Positions 25,522 to 33,880 of a stretch of 64,000 bases of DNA are shown here, piece after piece. How positions within the stretch are numbered: position 1 is the first letter of the stretch; the number at the start of each line of letters is the position of its first letter. Source of the stretch: an uncultured Bradyrhizobium sp. (GTDB taxonomy: Bacteria > Pseudomonadota > Alphaproteobacteria > Rhizobiales > Xanthobacteraceae). The position numbers and the translations under genes are program-made. A model generated the notes under the pieces. The model searched no databases. It was not told the origin of the DNA and was given only the letters and a program-made list of their open reading frames with translations. Location: NCBI RefSeq assembly GCF_936943645.1, contig NZ_CAKZJO010000038.1, forward strand, positions 1 through 64,000, in the 5' to 3' direction.

Positions 25522-26232
25522 TCAATGACCTGCGATTTGGCCACCATCGACGTGAATGGTTTCTCCGGTTACGAATTTCGCATCTTCCAAGTAGAGGATC
25601 GCTTGCGCGACATCCTCGGGTTCACCCATGCGCTTGAGAGGGTGCAGCGACGCCACGGCTTCGTATGTCTCGGGAGCGTGAAGCGGCGTCTTGATCATGC
25701 CGGGAGCTACAGCATTTACCCGAATGCCGCGGGTGGCGTATTCGATTGCGAGACCGCGCGTCGCAGCTGCGAGGCCGCCCTTGGTTAACGATGCCAGAAC
25801 GGCAGGAACATTCGAGTTGGCGTATTCGACCAGGGTCGTGGTGATCTGGACGACGTGCCCGCTCTTCTGCTGCATCATCACCTTGATGGCATGCTGGGTG
25901 ATGAAGAAGAAGCCGTTCAGATTGGTCGCGAGAACGTCTCTGTAGTTTTGCTCGGTGTAATTCTCGAACGGTCCAGGGATGAAGATGCCGGCATTATTGA
26001 TCAGCGTGTCGACACGTCCGAACCGCTCGAGAGCGGATTCGATGACGCGTCGTCCGGTTTCCGGATCTGCGATATCGGCGCGAATTGCCAGGCAGTTCGG
26101 ATCGCGGGACGGTGCAATCGACCGAGAAGTCGCGACAATGCAATAATTGCGGCTTCGATACCCATCGACGATTGCCTCGCCCAGGCCTCCCGAAGCTCCA
26201 GTGACGACGACAACCTTCTGACCCGTGTTCAT
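25522..26232 (-). CDS. SDR-family protein lacking the usual catalytic Tyr
   Basis: A 236-residue Rossmann-fold protein with the cofactor motif 'VVVTGASGGLGEA', 'ADIADPE' and 'NNAGIF' and the C-terminal 'FVTGETIHVDGG'. In the active site the normal Ser...Tyr-x-x-x-Lys is altered: 'QITTTLVEYANSNVPAVLASLTKGGLAAATR' has the Lys, but the position four before it is Ala, and Ser is Thr. It may be an atypical subfamily using another residue, or a non-catalytic binder. The promoter module at 26421-26465 drives it with a leader of about 190 bases. Start ATG 26232. Confidence 0.85.
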   Translation of the reverse strand: MNTGQKVVVVTGASGGLGEAIVDGYRSRNYCIVATSRSIAPSRDPNCLAIRADIADPETGRRVIESALERFGRVDTLINNAGIFIPGPFENYTEQNYRDVLATNLNGFFFITQHAIKVMMQQKSGHVVQITTTLVEYANSNVPAVLASLTKGGLAAATRGLAIEYATRGIRVNAVAPGMIKTPLHAPETYEAVASLHPLKRMGEPEDVAQAILYLEDAKFVTGETIHVDGGQIAGH

Positions 26233-26420
26233 GGTACGCCTCGTCTGGTTGTGCTGTCCTTGGGCGGCAGATATTTTGACGGCGTGCCCCAACGCGAGAC
26301 CATGGCGCTTCCGATTCGCAACTCAACGGAACGCGAGAACCCTCCCGGTTGGATCTTGGCTCGCCGAAGGTCTCGTCGAATGCAGTGCCTTGTCGCACGG
26401 TGCCCCTTGAAACGGCGGCT

Positions 26421-26465
26421 CACAACCTAGCGATTATGATGCAGTAACGCATACTGAAGTATGGG
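26421..26465 (-). promoter_or_regulatory. conserved palindrome promoter module, copy 1 (towards SDR)
   Basis: Read on the minus strand: a palindrome CATACTTCAGTATG, then TGCATC-N2-AATCG-N2-AG-N-TTGTG at exactly the same spacing as in copy 2 (41276). CATAAT inside it may be a -10 box. Part of the gap 26233-26582, which otherwise holds no gene. Confidence 0.6.
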
Positions 26466-26582
26466 TTGCTCGAACACCGGCCACCGCGGAGCTTCGCTGG
26501 AAGCGGTGATCTCGACACGAGCTTCGTGCCTCACCGGCGAGCCAGCGTGCTCGCCGGTGACGGATCAGGGTCGGCGCGATGG

Positions 26583-27095
26583 CTATCGACGTGCCAGTCG
26601 AACCAGATCTTGTCTCAACAGGTAGAAGGAGACTGCGAGCAGGACGACGTCCTTCATCAGGAAAGGCACATTGCCGGTCATCGCTGGAAAGCCTCCTGCC
26701 GCAATATCCCAGCCCTCCGGCATGAAAGGAATGATGGTGACAGTTGCGACGAACGTGCCGGTCGAGCCGAGTGCCCCGAGAACACCAAGGCGCTTGCTCC
26801 AGAAGCCTGCGAGCAGCAGCGCGCCAAACGTCCATTCCGACACGCCCAGGAAGTAGCTGGCGCCCGCGTGGCCGAACACGGGATAAAGCCACCAGATCAG
26901 CGGCCCGTTGCCGATGAACGGGACCAGTCTCTCGAATTCATACGGAAACCATTTCTGGTAGCCGAAGAAGAAGAACATGATCACCATGGAGGCGCGAACG
27001 ATGTGATAATCGAGATCCACAGCGAGTAAGCCGGATCCATGCAGGATGCGAAGAACGGGGCTTTGGGCGAATTTGGTATTGGCAAGCGTAGTCAT
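26583..27095 (-). CDS. second DUF417 (RclC-like) inner-membrane protein
   Basis: A 170-residue four-segment membrane protein: 'IVRASMVIMFFFFGYQKWFPYEFERLVPFIGNGPLIWWLYPVFG' and 'GVSEWTFGALLLAGFWSKRLGVLGALGSTGTFVATVTIIPFMP' are DUF417 hallmarks. It is paralogous to the protein at 24882 and probably follows the AhpD-like gene at 27139 in one transcript (43-base gap). Start 27095 has 'AATCAGGATC' upstream, a weak ribosome site. Confidence 0.85.
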   Translation of the reverse strand: MTTLANTKFAQSPVLRILHGSGLLAVDLDYHIVRASMVIMFFFFGYQKWFPYEFERLVPFIGNGPLIWWLYPVFGHAGASYFLGVSEWTFGALLLAGFWSKRLGVLGALGSTGTFVATVTIIPFMPEGWDIAAGGFPAMTGNVPFLMKDVVLLAVSFYLLRQDLVRLARR

Positions 27096-27138
27096 GATCC
27101 TGATTCCTGATTCGAGATGACGATGCGCTACAGTTGCG

Positions 27139-27675
27139 CTACGCCACTGCCGGAAAGTCGATCTCGGTATCGTTGATACGATTGAAGACGTTGGTGAAGA
27201 CGGTGGTTGCAAAGGCAAGGCTGATCTCGACGAGCTGCGCATCGCTGTAGCCAGCGGCCTTGATCGCGAGATAGTCCTGGTCGCTGATGGTGCCGCTGGT
27301 GCGCGCGAGCTTGCGCACGAACGTGACCAACGCGTCACGCCGGGCATCGCCCGTGGGCTTACCGTCGCGCACCTGCTTCAGCACTTCCTGCGTAACGCCG
27401 ACGAGCGACCCGAGATGGCTGTGGGCGGCGACACAGTAGTCACAGCCGGCGGCTTCGCTGATGATGAGCTTGATGATCTCCCTGTCGGACTTGCTCAGGC
27501 TGCCGGACGCCAAGACCGTATCGGCAGCGAGGACGGCCTTGAGTGCCGCAGGGCCATGGGCGGCAATGGCCGCGAACGTATTCGGCACGCTGCCGATGGC
27601 CTTCTTGATTTGGGCGTAGAGCTGGCCAGACGGGCCGGCGTCAGCGTCGAGGTTCGGGATGGAAAGGCGGGACAT
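27139..27675 (-). CDS. carboxymuconolactone decarboxylase / AhpD-family protein
   Basis: A 178-residue helical protein of the AhpD-like family. The redox CxxC and following His are present ('AAGCDYCVAAHSHLG'), preceded by 'SKSDREIIKLIISE'. Such proteins act as alkylhydroperoxidase partners or unknown peroxidatic enzymes, rather than true decarboxylases, when CxxC is present. GGAGTG lies before ATG 27675. A TGAGACGAACAAGCA site stands 90 bases upstream, next to the divergent AraC regulator at 27803, which probably controls it. Confidence 0.88.
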   Translation of the reverse strand: MSRLSIPNLDADAGPSGQLYAQIKKAIGSVPNTFAAIAAHGPAALKAVLAADTVLASGSLSKSDREIIKLIISEAAGCDYCVAAHSHLGSLVGVTQEVLKQVRDGKPTGDARRDALVTFVRKLARTSGTISDQDYLAIKAAGYSDAQLVEISLAFATTVFTNVFNRINDTEIDFPAVA

Positions 27676-27764
27676 GGTGGCACTCCTTGTTGGCCGGTGA
27701 ATGATTGCGGAGTGACAATGGGGTCCCAAGATGAGATATTGAATGCCAATACGGCGCAAATATA

Positions 27765-27779
27765 TGCTTGTTCGTCTCA
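27765..27779 (-). promoter_or_regulatory. shared 15-base site, copy 1 (TGAGACGAACAAGCA on the minus strand)
   Basis: The site lies 90 bases upstream of the AhpD-like gene, in the gap shared with the AraC gene. Copy 2 at 29241-29255 (TGAGACGAACGAGCA) lies 99 bases upstream of the small secreted protein gene, same orientation. Fourteen of 15 bases match, so a regulator binding site is likely; the cupin-AraC protein is the neighbour. Confidence 0.5.
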
Positions 27780-27802
27780 ATTGGATGTCGTGAGGGGTTT
27801 GG

Positions 27803-28810
27803 ATGGATTGGTTGAGCCGGCTGTTCGAGATGATGCCAGTCCACGGCCGTTTGGACCTGCGTTGCTCCTATGGGGCGCCTTGGCGGATCGAGCAGGGGCC
27901 GGGCAATGTCAATGAGATCCCGTACCATGCCGTTTTGGCAGGCTCGGCGGTGCTGGACGATCCGGCCAGTGGCCGGCCGCTGCACCTCAAGGCTGGCGAC
28001 ATCGTGCTGCTTCCGGGCAACCCGCGGCACATCATGCATGATGGCAGCGGCGCCGCGCCGCTGACGGTGCGCAACCGCGCGTCGCTCAATTTCATGATCA
28101 GCGAGAATCCCGGCTCCGACCAGCGACTCGATCTGTTGTGCGGGCACTTCTCGATCGCCCCGCCGCACGACAGGTTGCTACGAAATTATCTGCCGCCGGT
28201 GCTGGTCGTCAGCGCCGGCGCGACGGATGGAGAGCAGGGGACTGCGGGGCAACTCGCGGGCCTCGTTGCCTTGATGCGCGGCGAAACGGCAAGTGATCGA
28301 CTGGGAGGCCGCGCGATGTTGAATGCGCTGTCGACTGCGATGTTCGCGCTCGTGTTGCGCCTTGCCAGCGAGACCGGGGATATGTCTCGGGGACTGCTTG
28401 CGCTCGCGGGACATCCTCGCCTGGCGCCAGTGGTCGCCGCAATGTTCAACGAGCCGGCGCGCGCATGGACGCTTCCGGAGTTCGCACAGCTCGCCAACAT
28501 GTCGCGTGCCACACTCGCGCGCCAGTTTCAGGAGAAGCTTGGTCGTTCCCCAAGCGATCTGCTGACCGACATCCGCATGACATTGGCAGCGAACGAATTG
28601 AGGAGATCGTCGATCTCGACGGGAGCGGTGGCGGAAGCGGCCGGATATCTGTCCGAGGCAGCATTCCAGCGGGCTTTCAAGAGCCACATGGGGATCACGC
28701 CTGCGCAATGGCGAAAGGCAGCGCAAACATCGGCGACGGCTGACGAACTGGAGCTGACGAAGAGCGCAGAGGTGACGTCGGATATTGGAAGCACCTCAGC
28801 AGGTGCTTGA
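27803..28810 (+). CDS. AraC-family regulator with cupin sensor domain
   Basis: A 335-residue regulator. The N-terminal cupin_6-type domain ('HAVLAGSAVLDDPASGRPLHLKAGDIVLLPGNPRHIMHDG', about residues 40-90) is followed by a helical linker and two C-terminal AraC HTH motifs ('WTLPEFAQLANMSRATLARQFQEKLGRSPSDLLTDIRM' and 'VAEAAGYLSEAAFQRAFKSHMGITPAQWRK'). This layout is common in regulators of oxidoreductase genes that lie next to them. Divergent from the AhpD/DUF417 genes. ATG or earlier GTG starts exist; 27803 gives a natural N-terminus. Confidence 0.9.
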   Translation: MDWLSRLFEMMPVHGRLDLRCSYGAPWRIEQGPGNVNEIPYHAVLAGSAVLDDPASGRPLHLKAGDIVLLPGNPRHIMHDGSGAAPLTVRNRASLNFMISENPGSDQRLDLLCGHFSIAPPHDRLLRNYLPPVLVVSAGATDGEQGTAGQLAGLVALMRGETASDRLGGRAMLNALSTAMFALVLRLASETGDMSRGLLALAGHPRLAPVVAAMFNEPARAWTLPEFAQLANMSRATLARQFQEKLGRSPSDLLTDIRMTLAANELRRSSISTGAVAEAAGYLSEAAFQRAFKSHMGITPAQWRKAAQTSATADELELTKSAEVTSDIGSTSAGA

Positions 28811-28824
28811 GATGGTTGGCCACC

Positions 28825-29142
28825 TCAACATCCGCGGCAGATGATCAGCTTGCGGTCCAGTATCTGATCGCGCTGTTGCTGCTCACGTTCCAACGCTGAC
28901 AAAGTGCCTGAATGAGGTGCGTCGTCGCGCCTCGGCTGGTGATGGCCAACCGGCGCGAGCCACGGCCGATGCGATGTCAATTCGACCGAAGCCAGCTGCT
29001 CGGCTGCGCGTCCCTGCAGCCCGTGGAGGGCGTCGAGAGAGGTGCTCCGATCGGATGCATATGCGGGGGACAGCAAGGCGACGAGAAGAATTCCTGCAAG
29101 GACAGGGTGGCTCGAACGTGCTTGGATCGACATCTGGGTCAT
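28825..29142 (-). CDS. small secreted protein with C-terminal KLxICRGC tail
   Basis: A 105-residue protein. Signal peptide (about residues 1-30, ending 'SPAYAS'), a variable middle, then 'LEREQQQRDQILDRKLIICRGC'. The tail matches that of the protein at 43703 ('QDLDAELDKKLKICRGC'). A helix followed by a CxxC end suggests a redox, metal or membrane-thiol role. AGGGAG seven bases before ATG 29142 supports the start. A regulatory site (29241) lies 99 bases upstream. It converges with the AraC gene, 14 bases apart. Confidence 0.75.
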   Translation of the reverse strand: MTQMSIQARSSHPVLAGILLVALLSPAYASDRSTSLDALHGLQGRAAEQLASVELTSHRPWLAPVGHHQPRRDDAPHSGTLSALEREQQQRDQILDRKLIICRGC

Positions 29143-29240
29143 GGCGGAACTCCCTTGGTGGAGGCTCGTGATGAGCGGCTCCGTGGGAGCTACGATAGTC
29201 ATGCACGCCAAAGACCGAATGCCGGGCGATCTCTAAGATG

Positions 29241-29255
29241 TGCTCGTTCGTCTCA
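29241..29255 (-). promoter_or_regulatory. shared 15-base site, copy 2 (TGAGACGAACGAGCA on the minus strand)
   Basis: Matches copy 1 at 27765 in 14 of 15 bases, with the same orientation and nearly the same distance to the controlled gene. The rest of the 29143-29523 gap shows no gene that I can support. Confidence 0.5.
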
Positions 29256-29523
29256 TAGCCATTGGTGGAGCTGGACTGCTCCGCCCGGTGTTGACACGGC
29301 CTTATTGCGGCAGTGATCGAATGTGAGGCCAGCGTAGCAGGTAGATCGGGGGTACTCGCAGATGACCGATTCGGTCGGACGAAAGCCGGCCAGCTCAGAG
29401 GGCCGCTCCGGTCGACACGGCCAGTCTTCCAGGCCAGATGCTCTTCGTGCTGCGGGCGGAGGCTCGTTGGGGTGGGCCGGAGCGGTCGCCTACATGGAAT
29501 GACGATGTCCAGCGACGCACGCC

Positions 29524-29955
29524 TCAAGCCGCGCGGTAGCCCCGTTCCTGGAGCACCCAGCCGTTGCCGTCCGGGTCCAAAAAATCAGCGAAACTGGCGT
29601 AGTCCCCGCGCGCGGGATCCAGGCCCGGCGCGAAGCCACCGTCCCATGCGCCGGTCGGCGTCTTGTGCCTGATATCGCTGACCTGGACGCCGCGCCCCAG
29701 CAGGTGGCGGTGCGCGGTCTCCAGATCCGTGACGACGAGACAAGTGCCACGGAGCGAGCCGACGGGCGCGTCGGTGATCCCCTTACCAATCTGGATCGAG
29801 CAGTTCGAGCCAGGAGGCGTGAGCTGCACGACGCGGAATGCGTCGTTGGGGCGGTAATCGACGTCGAGGGCAAAGCCGACCTGATCGACATAGAATCTCA
29901 GTGCCCGATCGACATCTCTCACGGGAACGGTGATCACTTCGACCGAGAACTTCAT
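29524..29955 (-). CDS. VOC-family (glyoxalase/bleomycin-resistance-like) protein
   Basis: A 143-residue vicinal-oxygen-chelate protein: 'ITVPVRDVDRALRFYVDQVGF' at the start, 'VQLTPPGSNCSIQIG' and 'SFADFLDPDGNGWVLQERGY' at the end are the paired beta-alpha-beta units of the fold. No His/Glu metal set is obvious at the first position ('VITVP' where catalytic members have a His). It could be a resistance or isomerase-type protein. It follows the MOSC-ferredoxin gene by 30 bases, likely one transcript. Confidence 0.85.
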   Translation of the reverse strand: MKFSVEVITVPVRDVDRALRFYVDQVGFALDVDYRPNDAFRVVQLTPPGSNCSIQIGKGITDAPVGSLRGTCLVVTDLETAHRHLLGRGVQVSDIRHKTPTGAWDGGFAPGLDPARGDYASFADFLDPDGNGWVLQERGYRAA

Positions 29956-29985
29956 GAGGGCCTCATTGATTGCATCGCCTGTGAC

Positions 29986-31749
29986 CTACAAATCGATGAC
30001 GACGTCTCGTATAGGCTGTGAGCAGCAAATCAGGAGATTGCCGTCGGCCGGCATGTCGAGCGGAAGTGGATCATAGGCCACTGCGCCTGAAATCAGGCCG
30101 CTTTCGCAGTTGTGGCAAACGCCAGTCCTGCATGACCAGCGGACCGGGACGTCACACGCTTCGGCCAGATCCAGAAGGCTCCCGTAAGAGGACGGCTTCC
30201 AATGGACAGCGATGCCGCTTCGCGCGAAGGATATTAATGGACCACCGCCGCGGGCATCACTGGGCAGATGAGGAGCTCGGGGAACTGCGTTGACGATCCC
30301 AGGCATCAATGGCTCGCCGCCATTGAAGACTTCGACATGAATCCGATCGGGCACTATGCCGAACGTTGCAAGCGCCTGCTTCATGTCTGCCATGAAACGG
30401 GCCGGCCCACAGAGGTAGACATCCGCTTCGTGCGGGATTCCGATCTCCTTGAATGTCGATTGCGACAATCGGCCTGGCGCATCGAAATCTTCGCCGAGCC
30501 TGTCGCGCGGAGCCGGTCTGCTGTAGCAGATAAAGCTGTGGCCCCGGGCAAGGGCAAGCACGAGCCGGCGGACTTCGCCGGCGAATGGATGATGCTGCCC
30601 GTCGCGCGCGGCATGGAGCCAGAATACCTGCCGGGCGGAGTGGGTCGCTGCAAGCGCGTGTAACATTGCGAGAACGGGCGTTGCCCCGATGCCCGCGCTG
30701 AGGAGCACGACTGGCCGCTCTCGGGATTGCAGGATGAAGCCTCCGCGGGGGAAGCTGACTTCGAGAACATCGCCGGTCTGGAGGACCCTCTTCAGATAGT
30801 CTCCAGCGGCTCCATTCGGCTCGATCTTCACACTGATCCGATAGCTCTCGGTCGATCGAGGACCGGAGAGCGAATAGCTGCGAACGAGCGGCGGGCCATC
30901 GGCGCGCGGAAGGCGCACGACCACGTATTGGCCGGGGAGCGGCAGAGGCAACGGCTCGCGATGCGGATGCTGAAGGGAAAGAGAGAGGACGTCCACGGTC
31001 TCCCGATCGATCGCCGCAACCAAGAGCGAAGAAAATCCAGGCGCGGTCGAACTAGCAGCGGTCGCCGGAGCAAGACCTGCATTGCCGCTCCCTCCCGCAC
31101 CTGCCATTTGGCTCTGAAGCAATGCTTCAAACGACGAGCGCCATCCCGGCGAAAGTGCCTCGATCCTCAATGCCCGCTCCAGCCGATCACGCGGGTGATC
31201 TGGAGAGTAGAGCAGCGCGCTGATTTCGGCGACGGTCATCCGTTCGGACGCTTCACCAACCTGCACGATTTGATCGCCGACCCCAACTTCGCCTTCACTC
31301 AGGACACGGAAATAGAATCCCGGCCGTCCACTGGATGTCAGAAGGGCAGGCATCTTCGGCTCGTTGGTCCGGATGCCGACGCGGTAGCAGGTGACGCGCG
31401 GTTGAGTGACCTCGAAGACGGCGCTGCCAATTCGATAGCGATCGCCTATGCAAACGCTATCGTCGGGTAGCCCTGCGATGGTGAAATTTTCGCCGAATTG
31501 TCCATGTACGAAGTCGGTACGGCCCAGTTGCATCTGCCAGTAGCGGTATGACTCGATTTGGTAGACGAAGATTGCCCGCTGCTCACCGCCGTGCCCGCTA
31601 AGGTCGCCTTGCCCATCTCCCTCTAGATTGAGCCGGCCAACCCGACAGCGACCGCGCACAGGGGTTTTCCAAATGCCCGTGCGTATCGTGCGGCCCTTCC
31701 ACGCGATTTCGCGCGGAAGCCCAACGTTTACTGACACAAGATGCGCCAT
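29986..31749 (-). CDS. fusion: MOSC domain + ferredoxin reductase + 2Fe-2S ferredoxin
   Basis: A 587-residue electron-transfer fusion. Residues about 1-190 are a MOSC domain ('GDGQGDLSGHGGEQRAIFVYQIESYRYW', 'GENFTIAGLPDDSVCIGDRYRIG', conserved Cys in 'VTCYRVGIR'), as in YiiM. About 235-470 are an FAD/NAD reductase ('RSYSLSGP', 'LLSAGIGATPVLAMLHAL', 'VYLCGPARFM'). The last 85 residues are a plant-type ferredoxin with cluster ligands in 'CRTGVCHNC' and 'LICC'. MOSC binds molybdenum cofactor, and the fusion would feed it electrons from NAD(P)H. YiiM detoxifies N-hydroxylated compounds. Sits between VOC and DUF427 genes. Confidence 0.9.
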   Translation of the reverse strand: MAHLVSVNVGLPREIAWKGRTIRTGIWKTPVRGRCRVGRLNLEGDGQGDLSGHGGEQRAIFVYQIESYRYWQMQLGRTDFVHGQFGENFTIAGLPDDSVCIGDRYRIGSAVFEVTQPRVTCYRVGIRTNEPKMPALLTSSGRPGFYFRVLSEGEVGVGDQIVQVGEASERMTVAEISALLYSPDHPRDRLERALRIEALSPGWRSSFEALLQSQMAGAGGSGNAGLAPATAASSTAPGFSSLLVAAIDRETVDVLSLSLQHPHREPLPLPLPGQYVVVRLPRADGPPLVRSYSLSGPRSTESYRISVKIEPNGAAGDYLKRVLQTGDVLEVSFPRGGFILQSRERPVVLLSAGIGATPVLAMLHALAATHSARQVFWLHAARDGQHHPFAGEVRRLVLALARGHSFICYSRPAPRDRLGEDFDAPGRLSQSTFKEIGIPHEADVYLCGPARFMADMKQALATFGIVPDRIHVEVFNGGEPLMPGIVNAVPRAPHLPSDARGGGPLISFARSGIAVHWKPSSYGSLLDLAEACDVPVRWSCRTGVCHNCESGLISGAVAYDPLPLDMPADGNLLICCSQPIRDVVIDL

Positions 31750-31807
31750 ATGCAGCTCTCTGTTGGCGAGCAGTTCTTCTTGCCGCTTATGAGCCGTGGA
31801 CTGGGTT

Positions 31808-32680
31808 TCAGGCGCCAGGTTCGCGGACTATCTCGGCAACGTCGAGATTCCGGTCGGGCCCATGTGGAACGACCGACTGGCCCGGCTCGAGACGTATCTG
31901 GTTGCCATCGAGAAGAACCGTCACGATATCTGGTTCGAACGATACCAAATTCGAGATCCGACCGACTTCGGAATAGGCCTCGGGGTAGGACCATGCCGCC
32001 TGGCGCGCGTCTCCGATGGAGTAATAGCTGCAGAGACCCTTGTATGGACAGAAAGTCTGGAGTTTCACTGGGGTGAGGGCGGACTCATCTATATCGGAAC
32101 GTGAAACGTACCAGCGGGGCGCAAAGCCGGACTCGTAAAGCACCAGCGGTCGCTTTGTATCGGCAATGATCCGGCCCTCATGATTGACCACGAGATTGCG
32201 AGAGGTTTGGCGGATGTCGATGCGGTGATAGGGATCGGCGGCATGACCGACGATGCGTTCATCTTCCTCATAGAACGCATCCATGGCACGCCAGGCGAAA
32301 GCGATATGACCCCGCAAATCGCCCGCATAGGCGGGCAGATTGGTGTGCTGCCATGCTCCCCGCGCCGCGATGCGCTGCTCGTCTGCTTGAACGCTGTACC
32401 AGGACGTGGGGCCGAGGTCGGCGTGTTGAGTGATATGCTCGGTTCGCTGCATGAGCTGTTGCGACACATCGGCCTCAGGAAAGTACGCTACGGGGTAGCG
32501 ACCTGGTTCGAAGAGCAGGAGGCACCGCTCGCTATCTGCGATCCAGCTTTCGCCCAAGCGCACGCGCATGCGACGGCGCAGCGGCTCAATGTACAAAAGC
32601 CGTTTGGGCAGCGGCTCGGGGACGAGAAAGCGTCCAACCGCGCCGGCTGATAGCGGGCCTTGTTGCCAGGATAGTCCCAC
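31808..32680 (-). CDS. DUF427-family protein with two tandem domains
   Basis: A 290-residue soluble protein with two copies of the DUF427 fold: 'RMRVRLGESWIADSERCLLLFEPGRYPVAYFPEADV' (about residues 35-75) and 'NHEGRIIADTKRPLVLYESGFAPRWYVSRSDIDESALTPVKLQTFCPYKGLCSYYSIGD' (about 165-225). The second keeps the conserved 'CPYKGxAxYY' motif, with Cys-Ser-Tyr-Tyr here. The biochemical role of the family is unknown. It is 58 bases upstream of the MOSC gene in the same direction and starts a likely three-gene operon. Confidence 0.88.
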   Translation of the reverse strand: MGLSWQQGPLSAGAVGRFLVPEPLPKRLLYIEPLRRRMRVRLGESWIADSERCLLLFEPGRYPVAYFPEADVSQQLMQRTEHITQHADLGPTSWYSVQADEQRIAARGAWQHTNLPAYAGDLRGHIAFAWRAMDAFYEEDERIVGHAADPYHRIDIRQTSRNLVVNHEGRIIADTKRPLVLYESGFAPRWYVSRSDIDESALTPVKLQTFCPYKGLCSYYSIGDARQAAWSYPEAYSEVGRISNLVSFEPDIVTVLLDGNQIRLEPGQSVVPHGPDRNLDVAEIVREPGA

Positions 32681-32852
32681 ATCTGCCTCCTCGTTTTCGT
32701 CAAAGGACCGCCTGTTCAGGCCAATCCGGTCTCGTCCGGCTATTTCGGGCGCAAAGGGGCCGGAGTTACAGGCAACGCGATATTTTTTACGGGGCCTTCA
32801 GGCGGTGCTGCTCGGCGATTTCGCTGACTTGGCTCGAGAGGTGTGGCGGCAA

Positions 32853-33608
32853 CTAAGGTTCCACTCGCGGCAGAGTTACGACGAGTGTCGTCCCCCAGTC
32901 GGCGTTCGGCCTCACCTGGATAGCCCCGCCATGAGCAACCACCACGCGCCGGCATAGCGCGAGGCCGAGGCCGAGGCCGCCCTCTTTTGTAGTGTAGAGG
33001 GGATTGAAAATGTCTGTTGTCCCGTCGGGAAGGCCAACGCCATTGTCCTCGATTTCGAGCACGACGGAGTTCGACGAGGTAAACGTTCGAATGTTCAGCG
33101 TTCTTTGGCGATCCGTAACGTGAAGCAGGCTGTCGATCGCGTTCTGAATGATATTCAACATCACCTGAAGGAGCAGATCCCTGTTCGCCTTTGTCACCTG
33201 GCGATCAGGATCAAAGCTGATGTTCGTTACGATCTCTGCGAGGGCGATCTGGGGTTCAGATAAGGCAAGCGCTTCGTCGACTATGGCATTCAGAGACTGC
33301 TCCATAAGGTCGGTCAAAATGTTGGCCGATAATTGCTGCAACTCCGCGATGGTCCGCCCGCATCGGCCGACTGTGACGCGGATGCGCTGGATGGACTTCA
33401 CAGCACAAGCGATGTTGGGCGTTTCGCGGTCGAGCCAGCGCAAAGCGGCGTCGGCGCTGGAAATGACGGCTCCGAGAGGCTGAGTGACCTCATGAATGAT
33501 TGTTCCGGCGAGTTCCCCGAGGTGCGCCAGCCGCATTTGACGATCGTGTTCGAGGTCGGTTCCATCAAAGGAATGATTGGCCGCCGTCCTTGGTTCGAAG
33601 AAATCCAT
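32853..33608 (-). CDS. short cytosolic sensor histidine kinase without sensor domain
   Basis: About 251 residues: a dimerisation H-box 'AHLGELAGTIIHEVTQPLGAVISSADAALRWLDRE' with catalytic His in 'IHEV', then ATPase boxes 'LLLQVMLNIIQNAIDSL', 'EIEDNGVGLPD' and 'GLGLGLALCRRVVVAHGG'. There is no PAS, GAF or membrane segment. The same H-box style occurs in the kinases at 45004 and at the end of the giant kinase at 34927. The start at 33608 has GGAG upstream; 33698 is an alternative that adds 30 undistinguished residues. It has no response regulator beside it. Confidence 0.85.
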   Translation of the reverse strand: MDFFEPRTAANHSFDGTDLEHDRQMRLAHLGELAGTIIHEVTQPLGAVISSADAALRWLDRETPNIACAVKSIQRIRVTVGRCGRTIAELQQLSANILTDLMEQSLNAIVDEALALSEPQIALAEIVTNISFDPDRQVTKANRDLLLQVMLNIIQNAIDSLLHVTDRQRTLNIRTFTSSNSVVLEIEDNGVGLPDGTTDIFNPLYTTKEGGLGLGLALCRRVVVAHGGAIQVRPNADWGTTLVVTLPRVEP

Positions 33609-33880
33609 CCCGATGCTCCGCAACCGTGGCTTCGAGTGGCCGTTCAGCACCCACCGCTTCGTTGTCGCGATGCAGCATGCGAGATGCTGGTGACCCATTC
33701 GCCTTCTGGAGATATCGTACGGCAGGCGACGTCGTGGTTCTTGAAAAGACCTGACGTTCGTTTTGGATGAATCTGATCGGCGCGATGACCGGCTTCATTC
33801 CAATGACCGTCAAGACGTCTCTCAACGAAGCGGGAGTCATGAGTTAGCGGACGGATCTTCATCAGCAAGCGGAGCAGAGC

